This document shows positions 9,703-18,527 of a stretch of DNA of 64,000 nt, piece after piece (within the stretch, counting starts at the first letter, position 1; each line of letters starts with the position of its first letter). The DNA is taken from NCBI RefSeq assembly GCF_002135415.1, contig NZ_NEGJ01000012.1, forward strand, positions 37,897-101,896, in the 5' to 3' direction. Under the pieces are notes generated by a model that did not search any database, had not been told where the DNA came from, and saw nothing but the letters and a program-made list of their open reading frames with translations. Position numbers and translations under genes: made by a program. This DNA is from Acinetobacter sp. ANC 3832. GTDB taxonomy: Bacteria > Pseudomonadota > Gammaproteobacteria > Pseudomonadales > Moraxellaceae.

Positions 9703-10457
9703 TGTCAGAACTCTCACTTGCCTATATTTTTCATCACCATCAACTTCTAGTCGATGAAAATTTTCAGTTACCTCAAGTTGAAAAATTAGCAAGTGACATC
9801 AGCTTTAGCTCGGGTGATCAAATCATCGCCCGAGACTTATTTATTGAAGAAACCATTCCAGATGGTTATCAACTGATTTCCATCCGTCAGCTGATTTCAC
9901 AATGGACAAAAGTCCAGTTTGAACAAGCCAGTCGTGCTTTACAATTATTGGAATGGCGTAGAAACCATAAATTTTGCAGCCATTGTGGTCATGAAACTGA
10001 AGTTCATCCGACTGAATATGCAATGGTTTGCCCTGCTTGCCGTTATCATCAATATCCACGTGTTCAACCCTGTATTATCACGGTTATCACACGTGGTGAT
10101 GATGAAATTCTCTTAGCAAAAAATGCGAAGAACAGCAGTGAAATGTATGGATTAATTGCAGGTTTTGTTGAAGTTGGTGAAACGCTTGAAGAAGCTGTGC
10201 AACGTGAAACTGAAGAAGAAGTCGGTTTAAAGGTTAAAAATATTCAATATTTAGCCAGCCAACCGTGGCCTTTTCCAAGTAATCTGATGCTTGCATTCAA
10301 AGCTGAATATGAGTCAGGTGAAATCGTCTTGCAAGAAGATGAAATCAGCGATGCTCAATTTTTCAAATTTGATCAACTTCCAGAAACACCTTTTTCAGGC
10401 AGTATTGCACATGCCATGATTGAGCATGTCATTCACAATACTCAAATGCCTCAATAA
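9702..10457 (+). CDS. nudC: NudC, NAD(H) pyrophosphatase / RNA deNADding Nudix hydrolase
   Basis: 251-aa Nudix enzyme that hydrolyses NADH to NMNH and AMP and removes 5' NAD caps from RNA. It has the NudC zinc ribbon (Cys92, Cys95, Cys110, Cys113 in CSHCG...CPAC), the Nudix box at about 154-176 (GFVEVGE...RETEEEVGL) and the NudC signature SQPWPFPSN at 187-195. Length and domain order match E. coli NudC (257 aa). The ATG shares its A with the fimL stop codon (TAATG), so the two are translationally coupled. A strong bidirectional hairpin follows. Confidence 0.96.
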   Translation: MSELSLAYIFHHHQLLVDENFQLPQVEKLASDISFSSGDQIIARDLFIEETIPDGYQLISIRQLISQWTKVQFEQASRALQLLEWRRNHKFCSHCGHETEVHPTEYAMVCPACRYHQYPRVQPCIITVITRGDDEILLAKNAKNSSEMYGLIAGFVEVGETLEEAVQRETEEEVGLKVKNIQYLASQPWPFPSNLMLAFKAEYESGEIVLQEDEISDAQFFKFDQLPETPFSGSIAHAMIEHVIHNTQMPQ

Positions 10458-10468
10458 AAATATTTAAA

Positions 10469-10491
10469 AAAAGATGCCTTAGGCATCTTTT
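10469..10491. terminator. Bidirectional intrinsic terminator between nudC and the esterase gene
   Basis: AAAAGATGCC and GGCATCTTTT form a perfect 10-bp stem with a 3-nt loop, followed by T-runs on both strands. It sits between two convergent genes. Confidence 0.9.
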
Positions 10492-10493
10492 TT

Positions 10494-11393
10494 TTAATGA
10501 TAGCCATCTTTTTTTAAGGATTGGTCTAAGACTTGAATAATTGCAGATCTAGTGACAAAGAATCGACTAAACAAACTCGATACACTTCCCATAATGGAAA
10601 TATGCCCCGTTTTTGGAATCACTTTGATTTCACAATGATTGCCCCGTTCTTGCAACTTTGCTTGTAAATCTAAAGTATTTTTATCTTTAACAATTTGATC
10701 ATTCTCTGCCAAAAATAAATAATGTTGGATATCATTTTTTTCAACAAAATAGTAAGGCATCACTTGTTGATACGGCACGGCTTGATCAAAAGCATTTTCT
10801 GCCAATGGGTCACCCTTATAATCAAAATGATAAGGACCAGCAATACCAATAATCGCTTTAATATTCTGTTTGACCGCTAACTGATAGTGCCGTGGATGAT
10901 AGACCAATGATACGATATTAAATGCACCTGCAGAATGCCCCATCAAAGCAATTTTTTGAGTTGAGATACCCAGTTTAATTTGTTGTTGATCTAAAAAACC
11001 CAATGCAACGGCTAGATCATCAATATAACTTGGAAATTTATGCTCTGGTGCCAAATGGTAATTCATGACAGCCACATCATAACCAAAACGTGCAAAAGCC
11101 TCACCGACAAACTTGTAGGCACTTTTATCCCCATGACTCCAAGCACCACCATGTACAAAGACAATCAAGGGTTTGGCTTCAACTTGACTAGAAATATAAA
11201 GATCTAGACGTTGCCTTGCTTTCAAACCATAAGCGACATTTTGACGTATCACATAGCCTTTTTTAGGTGTTAAGCGATTTAGCGTAATACTGCCTAAATC
11301 ATATAAGCGAAAATCACGATAAATTGATCTTACAAATTTATATTTTTTAAGCAGGTTTTTCTGTGCAGATTGAATTTTATTTCTGAACAACAT
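10494..11393 (-). CDS. Alpha/beta hydrolase, carboxylesterase/lipase-like (HSL/BD-FAE type)
   Basis: About 299-aa serine hydrolase. The oxyanion-hole motif HGGAWSHGDKS and the nucleophile elbow GHSAG are visible. The acid is probably the Asp in LAENDQIVKD and the base the His in PKTGHISIM. The layout matches carboxylesterase/kynurenine formamidase-like hydrolases (also annotated alpha/beta hydrolase fold-3); the natural ester is unknown. No signal peptide is evident. Two ATGs are possible (11411 and 11393); the second is preferred because an AGAG element precedes it. Either way the start overlaps the end of dolP by 17 or more bases, so the gene is probably the last cistron of the lpoA-yraN-dolP group. 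Confidence 0.8.
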   Translation of the reverse strand: MLFRNKIQSAQKNLLKKYKFVRSIYRDFRLYDLGSITLNRLTPKKGYVIRQNVAYGLKARQRLDLYISSQVEAKPLIVFVHGGAWSHGDKSAYKFVGEAFARFGYDVAVMNYHLAPEHKFPSYIDDLAVALGFLDQQQIKLGISTQKIALMGHSAGAFNIVSLVYHPRHYQLAVKQNIKAIIGIAGPYHFDYKGDPLAENAFDQAVPYQQVMPYYFVEKNDIQHYLFLAENDQIVKDKNTLDLQAKLQERGNHCEIKVIPKTGHISIMGSVSSLFSRFFVTRSAIIQVLDQSLKKDGYH

Positions 11394-12075
11394 TATTTGG
11401 CTCTGTAGCATCTGGGTCTATAGCAACGGGAGTTTGCACATCAGGTTGAATATTTCCAACCACAGGTGCAGTAAATGACGAAGCTTGAGGCGTATTACTT
11501 GGCTGATCAATATTATCAATCAAGGTCACAATTTTAGTCACATTACCAACTTTCTGTAAAACGTCATTTAAATCTGCCAATTCGGCAGTATTCAAACGTC
11601 CCATCACATATAAAATACCATCTTCAGTATGTACCATGACTTTATTATCAGAAACCACAGGAGCTTTCATAATCAAGCCACGTGTATTTGCAGTTACTGA
11701 TGCATCTTGCATAATGGTACTGTAGCCAATTTGGGGACCGATCGTAATATAGTTATGCACTGTTTTTACATCACTCATAGAACGTACATTGTCTTCAGCC
11801 AATTGTTTTAAATGAGCATCTGGAACCTGTCCAGTTAATAAGACATTGCTATGAAAACTACTCAAGTTGACACGTGATTGCTTAAAACGAGCATCTAATT
11901 TATATAAATTAATTTTTGCAGTTCGTTCAATTGACGAGTCAATAAACACTTGACCCAAAGATCTTGCTCCACTTTCTGTCCCAACAGGTGTTGTACCTGT
12001 GCCACCAGAAATAAAACTTGCACAACCCGATAAACTTGCCACACAAAGCATCGTCAAAACAATTCGGTTAAACAC
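11377..12075 (-). CDS. dolP: DolP (YraP)-like BON-domain lipoprotein
   Basis: 232-aa outer-membrane lipoprotein. The signal peptide ends in LSGC with lipidated Cys18. Two BON domains follow (about 45-115 and 125-190); the first has RVNLSSFHSNVLLTGQVPD and the second GIL YVMGRLN-type strands. DolP in E. coli supports outer-membrane integrity and septal amidase regulation. The Pro/Gln/Thr-rich C-terminal 40 residues are a local extension. Its position after yraN and lpoA reproduces the E. coli lpoA-yraN-diaA-dolP order, with diaA missing. Confidence 0.85.
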   Translation of the reverse strand: MFNRIVLTMLCVASLSGCASFISGGTGTTPVGTESGARSLGQVFIDSSIERTAKINLYKLDARFKQSRVNLSSFHSNVLLTGQVPDAHLKQLAEDNVRSMSDVKTVHNYITIGPQIGYSTIMQDASVTANTRGLIMKAPVVSDNKVMVHTEDGILYVMGRLNTAELADLNDVLQKVGNVTKIVTLIDNIDQPSNTPQASSFTAPVVGNIQPDVQTPVAIDPDATEPNNVVQK

Positions 12076-12138
12076 TCAGCAAGACTCCTCATTGAATTCT
12101 AATTGCTATATTTTTAAACTACTGCGCTTAAATTCTAT

Positions 12139-12576
12139 TCACAGATTAAATAACTCTGCATCTAAAGTAAATGCATTTTCTATCCATTGCTGATCATACG
12201 GGTATTTAGAAAAGTCTTGCTGTACATTTTTTGCAATTTCTTGATGAAAATCAAAACAAATAATATCAAAACGACAATAAAACTCCTGAAATTGAGGATT
12301 TTTTTCCAAAAAGCACATTGCTGTTTTAATTATCTTGATTTGCTTCGCTTCTGTAACCACTTCAGTTGCCAAACCATATTTGGTCGGAGATCGGGCTTTG
12401 ACTTCAACAAAAATTAATTCTTGATCTTTATCAGCAATAATATCAACTTCACCAAATCGACTGTGATAGTTTTGATGCTGAATATTAAAACCCGAACATT
12501 CTAATATTCTCATTGCTTCTTGTTCAGCCCATTGCCCAAGCAATTTGGATGATATTTTAGAGGGTTTGGTTGCCAC
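12139..12576 (-). CDS. yraN: YraN/UPF0102 family endonuclease-like protein
   Basis: 145-aa protein of the UPF0102 family, which has a restriction-endonuclease-like fold. The conserved core is visible: [26 protein letters not shown], then [10 protein letters not shown], giving the E...D...ExK catalytic pattern of PD-(D/E)XK nucleases. Its cellular role is unclear. The stop of lpoA (12577) abuts its start, so translation is probably coupled. The C-terminal extension past residue 125 is a little longer than in E. coli YraN (131 aa). Confidence 0.9.
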   Translation of the reverse strand: MATKPSKISSKLLGQWAEQEAMRILECSGFNIQHQNYHSRFGEVDIIADKDQELIFVEVKARSPTKYGLATEVVTEAKQIKIIKTAMCFLEKNPQFQEFYCRFDIICFDFHQEIAKNVQQDFSKYPYDQQWIENAFTLDAELFNL

Positions 12577-13527
12577 TTATAAAACCACCAATTTATTTTT
12601 ACGCTTTTCAAAACAAATTGGATTACGTTCGATTCGATTACCCTCAATTTTAATTTTTCCCGTTCTGCCATTAATATTTAAAGTTCGGTCAGTTGGATGT
12701 AATAACAATTGTTCCGTAATTTGCCAAGCATCACCACCAAAGGCATATAAACGCTGATAAGGCATACTGACAGGATTCTCTTTATAAGCTTTCAACACGT
12801 CTGGCCATTCTGGAAAATATAATGCAGGGACATCACAAAACTTAATTCCTTTTGGCATCGGTTGACTGTCTTCCACGGCGATTGCATGTGTATAAATATA
12901 TTGTTTCTGAATCGCTTTTAAATTTAATAACCACTTATGGCTACCCAAATATAAAATCCCTTCCCCTTGATATAATGCGGGCGGGATTGAATCTACAGGA
13001 TCAACCTCACCATTAAAATTTGCCAATAATGAGTTTACAAAGTTAATTGAATCGGCCTCAGTGCCACTTTCTCGGATCACATACAATTTTTTGATTTGGT
13101 CACGATCTACAGAATTCAATAACGCCAGTGCATCATCATTCTTTGATAAGCTAAACTGCCAAACATTGTTGTTTTTTTGCAGTACTTCATTTAATGCAAG
13201 CACAGGGACTTTAGGTTTTAAATCCAGCAAAGCTTCTACATCTTTACGCGCCAAAGGACCAATAATCATCTGCGTCTTCTTATTTACATTTTGCTTTAAG
13301 ATGACTTTCATTGTTTTTTGATCAGCATTCACAAATTTCAATGGAATACTTGAGCCCGATGCTTGATATGCATTCACAATTCCTTGCTTAATGCTCAAAC
13401 CTGCTCGCGCCATAGGTCCAGATTCAGGTAAGATAACCAATACCTCTGCTTGAACGTTCATCATTACGCTCATTAGCGCAAGACCTAGCAATTTTTTTAT
13501 ACCACTAATTTTTAAATTCTTAATCAT
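12577..13527 (-). CDS. lpoA: Short LpoA-like penicillin-binding-protein activator without lipobox
   Basis: 316-aa periplasmic protein. It matches the C-terminal periplasmic-binding-like domain of LpoA, the outer-membrane activator of PBP1a (VLVILPESGPMARAGLSIKQGI, then IIGPLARKDVEALL). E. coli LpoA has 678 residues including an N-terminal TPR-like domain; that domain is absent here. The signal peptide ends ...MSVMMNVQA and no Cys follows, so this protein should be released into the periplasm rather than lipidated. Adjacent yraN, dolP and divergent rsmI match the lpoA locus of other gammaproteobacteria, which makes orthology likely. Whether it still activates a PBP is not shown. Only 11 bp separate its start codon from that of rsmI. 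Confidence 0.8.
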   Translation of the reverse strand: MIKNLKISGIKKLLGLALMSVMMNVQAEVLVILPESGPMARAGLSIKQGIVNAYQASGSSIPLKFVNADQKTMKVILKQNVNKKTQMIIGPLARKDVEALLDLKPKVPVLALNEVLQKNNNVWQFSLSKNDDALALLNSVDRDQIKKLYVIRESGTEADSINFVNSLLANFNGEVDPVDSIPPALYQGEGILYLGSHKWLLNLKAIQKQYIYTHAIAVEDSQPMPKGIKFCDVPALYFPEWPDVLKAYKENPVSMPYQRLYAFGGDAWQITEQLLLHPTDRTLNINGRTGKIKIEGNRIERNPICFEKRKNKLVVL

Positions 13528-13538
13528 GGAGAAACCTT

Positions 13539-14387
13539 ATGAGTGCTCAATTATTTGTCGTAGCGACCCCAATTGGGCACTTAGATGATATGACTTTTCG
13601 TTCTATTGAAGTTTTAAAGTCAGTTTCTGTTATTGCGGCAGAGGACACACGCCAATCTGCTCAATTATTAAAGCATTATAATATAGCAACTCCATTGACT
13701 GCTTGTCATGATCATAACGAAAGTAACAAAATTGATATACTTATCGAAAAGCTCAAAAATGGAGCAGATATTGCCTTGGTGAGCGATGCAGGTACACCTT
13801 TAATTAGTGACCCTGGTTTTAAATTGGTTCGTGCAGCGCAAGAAAATGGCATCCGTGTGATTCCTGTACCCGGTGCATGTGCCGCTATTGCTGCTTTAAG
13901 TGCAGTAGGTCTACCCAGTGATCGTTTTAGTTTTGAAGGCTTTTTACCATCAAAACAATCACAACGCCTACTTCAACTTGAAAAATTAAAGCATGAAACT
14001 CAAACGTTAATTATTTATGAAGCACCACATCGTATTTTAGACAGTGTCAAAGATATGGCGAGTGTTTTTGGCGAAGATCGTCCTGTCGGCTTTGCACGTG
14101 AAATTACCAAAACCTTTGAAACGATTAAAAAGATGACACTGTCTGAACTGGTAACATTCATTGAGAGTGATCGTAATCAGCAAAAAGGTGAAATTGTATT
14201 GATCATAGGCGGTGCGCCAAACCAAAATGATTTAGATGTAGAGCAAGAAAAGTTAGACAAGCTGTTAATTCGCTTACTTGAAGATTTATCGGTTAAAGCA
14301 GCCTCACAAATGGCAGCCGATTTATTTAACATTAAGAAAAAAGTTGCCTATCAACGTGCTTTAGAACTGACTCAAAAAGACGATTAA
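13539..14387 (+). CDS. rsmI: RsmI, 16S rRNA cytidine-1402 2'-O-methyltransferase
   Basis: 282-aa SAM-dependent methyltransferase that 2'-O-methylates C1402 in the decoding centre of 16S rRNA. Family blocks are all present: VVATPIGHLDDMTFRSIEVL at the N-terminus, AEDTRQSAQLLKHY, LVSDAGTPLISDPG, PVPGACAAIAAL and the EAPHRI segment. Length is standard (E. coli 286 aa). GGAG precedes the ATG. It diverges from lpoA with 11 bp between start codons, so each gene's promoter must lie inside the other's coding region or be shared and overlapping. Confidence 0.97.
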   Translation: MSAQLFVVATPIGHLDDMTFRSIEVLKSVSVIAAEDTRQSAQLLKHYNIATPLTACHDHNESNKIDILIEKLKNGADIALVSDAGTPLISDPGFKLVRAAQENGIRVIPVPGACAAIAALSAVGLPSDRFSFEGFLPSKQSQRLLQLEKLKHETQTLIIYEAPHRILDSVKDMASVFGEDRPVGFAREITKTFETIKKMTLSELVTFIESDRNQQKGEIVLIIGGAPNQNDLDVEQEKLDKLLIRLLEDLSVKAASQMAADLFNIKKKVAYQRALELTQKDD

Positions 14388-14450
14388 AACGCTCTAAATA
14401 AATGAATCAATAGACTTCTTGCTAAGTGAGCTTTTTATCAACATTTGTTC

Positions 14451-14582
14451 ATAATCGATACCCTCTATCCTTCTTAAGGAGAGGGTTAGTGACAGGACTA
14501 TCTTTAGGATTTTTCCTCATCCTAATCTTTCCCAAAAGAAAGAAGAAACATTTTATCTTCATGAAATCGCATTCTCGATTAT
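14451..14582. repeat. Small nested inverted-repeat element (possible decayed MITE-like repeat)
   Basis: Outer arms ATAATCGA (14451-14458) and TCGATTAT (14575-14582) flank an internal hairpin in which CCCTCT... pairs with ...GAGAGGG around 14461-14485. No ORF is present. It resembles small intergenic repeats of Acinetobacter, but with one copy in the window repetition cannot be shown. Confidence 0.35.
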
Positions 14583-14654
14583 AAAATTTTGTTCATTTCT
14601 CTGCTTTCGCAAGAGCTTTGATGCCTCATTTAATTCATCCAAAGCAATGCTCTA

Positions 14655-15278
14655 TCAATTCTGCCCATTATTTCCCCAACGCAAGTATACTTCACGTTGA
14701 CTGAGTAAATGATAATAATTTTGCACATGTTCTAAATGTGGATGTTCAAAAGGTGTTAGCATCCAACGTTGCACTGACAAGCCAATCGAAATATCAGCCA
14801 GTGTAAACTCCTGCCCTGTGATAAAGGCTTGTGTCTTTGCCAATTGAGCATCCAAAATTTCCATGGTTTTCGTCCATGCTTGAATACTTTTTTCGACTAA
14901 AGTTAGATCTTGATGCACAGGTGAATGACGTACCAAATGCATCACAGCATAAGCCCAACTATTATTCAGCTCAATTCCTTGCCAATCAATCCATTGATCA
15001 ATGAGCGCTCTGGTCTGAGGGTGCTGTGAATATAATGTGCTTCCATTATATTGATTCGCCAAATATCGAATAATGCTATTGGATTGCCACAACACAAAGT
15101 CCTTATCAATCAAAATAGGAATTGTTGCATTCGGATTTAAACTGATAAATTCAGGTAACTGAGGTGATTGAAAGCCTCTCCCCCAATCTTCACGCGCATA
15201 GGCCAAATTCAACTCATCACACAGCCAAAGTACTTTTCTAACATTGAGTGAATCAGCACGCCCTAAAATTTTAAGCAT
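14655..15278 (-). CDS. Glutathione S-transferase family protein
   Basis: 207-aa cytosolic GST. The N-terminal thioredoxin fold (about 1-80) carries NATIPILIDKDFVLWQSNSI, including the cis-Pro and the glutathione-binding QSNSI (the usual ESxAI position). The C-terminal helical domain (about 90-200) has FTLADISIG, the conserved GST N-capping box. Similar short GSTs are annotated as glutathione transferase or S-transferase-like stress proteins; the substrate is unknown. It is monocistronic, with 0.27 kb upstream of rsmI on one side and sutA on the other. Confidence 0.88.
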   Translation of the reverse strand: MLKILGRADSLNVRKVLWLCDELNLAYAREDWGRGFQSPQLPEFISLNPNATIPILIDKDFVLWQSNSIIRYLANQYNGSTLYSQHPQTRALIDQWIDWQGIELNNSWAYAVMHLVRHSPVHQDLTLVEKSIQAWTKTMEILDAQLAKTQAFITGQEFTLADISIGLSVQRWMLTPFEHPHLEHVQNYYHLLSQREVYLRWGNNGQN

Positions 15279-15322
15279 TGGTTATCCTATTTTCATCATG
15301 CTCTTTTCATCAGCCAATAAAA

Positions 15323-15344
15323 AAGCATCACAATTGTGATGCTT
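15323..15344 (-). terminator. Intrinsic terminator of the SutA-like gene
   Basis: Perfect 22-bp palindrome built from AAGCATCACAA and its complement. On the minus strand it is followed by a T-run. It lies 6 bp after the stop codon of the SutA-like gene. Confidence 0.88.
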
Positions 15345-15350
15345 AATTCA

Positions 15351-15602
15351 TTACTCTTCAGCTGATGCATCTGGTGGAACTTCAGTAATTCTTCCACCAC
15401 GTGCAAGAAATGCTGCAACTTCATCTTCTAAAGCTTGACGCTGTTTTAACTTTGCAGTCACAGTTAAAGTTTCCGCTTCCGCTAAGTCTGAATCAGATAC
15501 TGTTGAATCGCTCGCAGTTGCACCTTTTTCCGCAGCTTTGGCTTCATCATCATCTACAGCATTGTCTTCTGTATTATCATCATAATCATTCGTATCAGTC
15601 AT
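15351..15602 (-). CDS. sutA: SutA-like acidic RNA-polymerase-associated regulator
   Basis: 83-aa, strongly acidic protein. The first ~45 residues are Asp/Glu/Ala/Ser-rich and look disordered. The C-terminus has KLKQRQALEDEVAAFLARGG followed by RITEVPPDAS. This is the architecture of Pseudomonas aeruginosa SutA (acidic disordered N-tail, helix with the FLxRGGxxxEVxP signature), which binds RNA polymerase and raises transcription during slow growth. Its own terminator follows immediately. The call rests on the RGG-EVPP signature and overall layout; a search with a SutA profile would settle it. Confidence 0.7.
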   Translation of the reverse strand: MTDTNDYDDNTEDNAVDDDEAKAAEKGATASDSTVSDSDLAEAETLTVTAKLKQRQALEDEVAAFLARGGRITEVPPDASAEE

Positions 15603-15777
15603 CTTTAACTCCCCATCAACGACGTCAAATTACCATCCGAAAAATGGCGATCTCATTCCGAGAAATGTACCAAGCTCTTATCATTTCTACTAGGGGCAAT
15701 TTCAAAAAAACTGTATTTTTTTTAATCAAATTCGTAATAAATTTTAAATGAGTGTTTAAAATTTATCACAATCCGAT

Positions 15778-17031
15778 TTAAACTGCGTATTGGGTATTTT
15801 TTAGAACAGATAATCCGTTGGCTTGAGCCATGAATTGATCCTTTAAAAAAGTCTGCTTTTCTACCTGCTTCAAACCAAAATTTCTCGCCCAAACCAAGGG
15901 AAACAACTCAGAACTTTCCAAGAAACCAATCGCAGACATACCATGCATCATGGCATCATTTTGACCTTTACGTTGATGTTCATATCGTTTTAAGGTCTGC
16001 TCATGTGCCCATACACCCCGTTTTTTATCATGTAATAATACGTCACATAAAATAGCCGCATCTAAGCAACCAATATTCACACCTTGCCCTGCAAGTGGAT
16101 GAATCACATGTGCAGCATCACCAATTAGTGCTAAGCCTTCTTTGATATATCGCTGAGCCGCTCGTGCTTTCAAGGGAAATTTAGCCCTTGGAGTCGCTTC
16201 TAATACTTCGCCTAACATATGATGACTTTCGCGTGTAAGCAATTGAGTAAATTCTTCATCATTTAATGCAGCGTATTCATCTGCATAATCATCTGGCAAT
16301 GTCCAAACAATAGAAATCCAGTTTTGGTTGTCTTCAGCTTTTAAACTTGCCATGGGTAAAAATGCCAATGGACCTGTCGGTAAGAAAATTTGGCGTGCAA
16401 TATGCTGATGCGGTTGAGCCGTTCTAATGGCACAAGTTAAACCTGCTTGCTGATAATCCAAGATATCTAAATCAATAAAAGCTTGCTCTCGAACAAAGGA
16501 GTTTGCACCATCTGCACCAATCACAAGCTTGGTTTTAAGTTCTGTGCCATCTGCCAAACGAATAATCCAACAACCTACAGCTTGCTCGACTCGAATGACT
16601 TGCACTTGAGTACGATAATCTTGTAATTGCTCAAGCATTCTTTGTTGAATGGCTAAATTCAAAAGACTGGGTTCAACCATTGAACCCAGTCTTTGCTCTG
16701 CGGGCGGAAAATTTTCTGAAGCTTGACCAAAGTTTATTTCACCATAACCATTTTTATTCCACACCTGCATGCCTGTATATGGCATTTGTCGAGCGATGTG
16801 ATCCCAAACATTCACAGTTTTAAGTAAATGAATTGTCGCTTGGCTCAATGCCAATACACGAGGATTGGTCACAGCTAAAACTTTTTGCTCATCTAAAATC
16901 GGAGCAGCATCTAATACTGTTGCTTGAACGCCACCTTGAGCGAGTAAAAGAGCCGTTAATCCACCGACTAATCCACCACCGACGATCACAACATCTAAAA
17001 TATCTGTTTGAGTTTGACTGATTTGGCTCAT
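15778..17031 (-). CDS. ubiI: UbiI-like ubiquinone biosynthesis FAD monooxygenase
   Basis: 417-aa flavoprotein hydroxylase of the UbiH/UbiF/COQ6 family. It has the FAD dinucleotide fold VVIVGGGLVGGLTALLLAQGG, the second FAD motif LVIGADGANSFVREQA near residue 175 and the conserved ALIGDAAHVIHPLAGQGVNIG near 300. Its YTGMQVWNKNGYGEINF stretch resembles UbiI (VisC), which hydroxylates C5 of the ubiquinone ring. The start overlaps the ubiH stop (ATGA), so the two are translationally coupled. The gene order pepP-ubiH-ubiI of other gammaproteobacteria is kept apart from the insertion between pepP and ubiH. Confidence 0.88.
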   Translation of the reverse strand: MSQISQTQTDILDVVIVGGGLVGGLTALLLAQGGVQATVLDAAPILDEQKVLAVTNPRVLALSQATIHLLKTVNVWDHIARQMPYTGMQVWNKNGYGEINFGQASENFPPAEQRLGSMVEPSLLNLAIQQRMLEQLQDYRTQVQVIRVEQAVGCWIIRLADGTELKTKLVIGADGANSFVREQAFIDLDILDYQQAGLTCAIRTAQPHQHIARQIFLPTGPLAFLPMASLKAEDNQNWISIVWTLPDDYADEYAALNDEEFTQLLTRESHHMLGEVLEATPRAKFPLKARAAQRYIKEGLALIGDAAHVIHPLAGQGVNIGCLDAAILCDVLLHDKKRGVWAHEQTLKRYEHQRKGQNDAMMHGMSAIGFLESSELFPLVWARNFGLKQVEKQTFLKDQFMAQANGLSVLKNTQYAV

Positions 17032-18239
17032 GCTTTTAACCCCATTGCATAATTGGCAACCAAAGGCTTAATACCTGGAATCACATCAAAAGCGACCAAA
17101 CCTGTATTACGAATTAGTTTTAATAATGGATTTTGATTACTAAAACCGCGCACCACCGAATCACAAAATTTAATCACACGTTGTTGATCGGTTAAACGTG
17201 ACTGCTCATAGGCTTTTAGCATTTCAGGCTGACCAATATCATCCGATTGGGCAAGTTGCTCTGTCATAAAGCGAACCAATACATCAGCATCACGTAAGCA
17301 AAGATTAAAACCCTGACCTGCAACAGGATGAATCGTATGTGCCGCATTCCCCATCAAAATCACACGACCAATGGCCTGCTTTTCTGCAAGAACCTGTGAC
17401 AATGGAAAACTAAAACGCTTGCCTGTTTTAATAAATTTCCCTGCGCGATCCCCATAGGTTTGCTGTAAGGCATCTAAGAAATGTTGATCATTTTCTTCAC
17501 CTAGCCATTCATGCTCAGTACCTTTTTTGACAGGCCAAACCACTGAACGGCGACATTCACCCGGCAATGGTAACAATGCTAATGGCCCAAGTGGGCTAAA
17601 GCGTTCAAAGCCTACTTGCTTATGTGGCTTAGAGGTTTGTACCGCAGTCACAATCGCAATCTGATCATAATCATGTACATCCACACCCACACCTAAAGCT
17701 TGGCGACAGAATGAATCGCGACCATCTGCTGCAATCACTAGTTTAGATTTAAGCGGATGGATAAATTCGCCACCCCGTGTTGCTTCCACATAGACTTGAT
17801 CAGCATCTTGTTTTAAGGATGACACTTGAACACCATCAATCAGCTCAATCAATGGTTGTTGGCGAACTTGGGTGAGTAACACACGTCCTAACCAAGCATT
17901 TTCAATCACCTGACCAAAGCTTTCGACTTTTTCTTGTTCTGCAACCAATCGTGCCTTACCAAAACTGCCTTGTTCTGTAATATGAACTTCTAAAATTGGT
18001 GTCGCATATTGTTGTAATGCATCCCAAAGACCGAGTTTTTGATAAATTTGTACACTACGACGAGACAACGCAGTATTTCGTGCATCAAAACTGGAATGAT
18101 AAGGTGTAAGATTGGCATCATCATAATTTGGATATTTAATAGCTTCTAAAAGTTTTACCCCAATCTTTGCTTTTGCTAACATCAAAGCCAGACTTAAACC
18201 GACCATTCCACCGCCAACGATGATGACTTCTTGTTGCAT
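17028..18239 (-). CDS. ubiH: UbiH-like ubiquinone biosynthesis FAD monooxygenase
   Basis: About 403-aa FAD monooxygenase paralogous to the next gene. It has VIIVGGGMVGLSLALMLAKA, LVIAADGRDSFCRQAL and VILMGNAAHTIHPVAGQGFN. The VHITEQGSFGKARLVAEQEKV stretch matches the UbiH subgroup, which hydroxylates C1 of the ubiquinone precursor. The longer reading frame begins at 18263, but AAGGATC upstream of the ATG at 18239 fixes the start there. It is the first of a two-gene unit with ubiI. In E. coli and Pseudomonas pepP lies directly upstream; here a divergent HxlR/oxidoreductase pair separates them. Confidence 0.9.
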   Translation of the reverse strand: MQQEVIIVGGGMVGLSLALMLAKAKIGVKLLEAIKYPNYDDANLTPYHSSFDARNTALSRRSVQIYQKLGLWDALQQYATPILEVHITEQGSFGKARLVAEQEKVESFGQVIENAWLGRVLLTQVRQQPLIELIDGVQVSSLKQDADQVYVEATRGGEFIHPLKSKLVIAADGRDSFCRQALGVGVDVHDYDQIAIVTAVQTSKPHKQVGFERFSPLGPLALLPLPGECRRSVVWPVKKGTEHEWLGEENDQHFLDALQQTYGDRAGKFIKTGKRFSFPLSQVLAEKQAIGRVILMGNAAHTIHPVAGQGFNLCLRDADVLVRFMTEQLAQSDDIGQPEMLKAYEQSRLTDQQRVIKFCDSVVRGFSNQNPLLKLIRNTGLVAFDVIPGIKPLVANYAMGLKA

Positions 18240-18527
18240 GCTTTGATCCTTTCTATACATCATTCAGCTTACTGACTGAATCGTTATAATCTTGATTGAT
18301 TTTATATTACATCAAGGTCAGTGATTTTTATATTGAAAGTGATGTGTATTTTATTCTTATTGTAGTGATGCTTTTTTCGTAACTAAAAATTAGTTTCAGA
18401 ATAATATTCAATCAAATAATAAAAGGTTAAGATACTCTAAAATCGGCTCTAATAATTGATCTCACCCTAAGTAAGATTCTGTTAGTCGCAGAAGCGCTTA
18501 AAATAAAACCCTCTTTAAACCTTAGGT

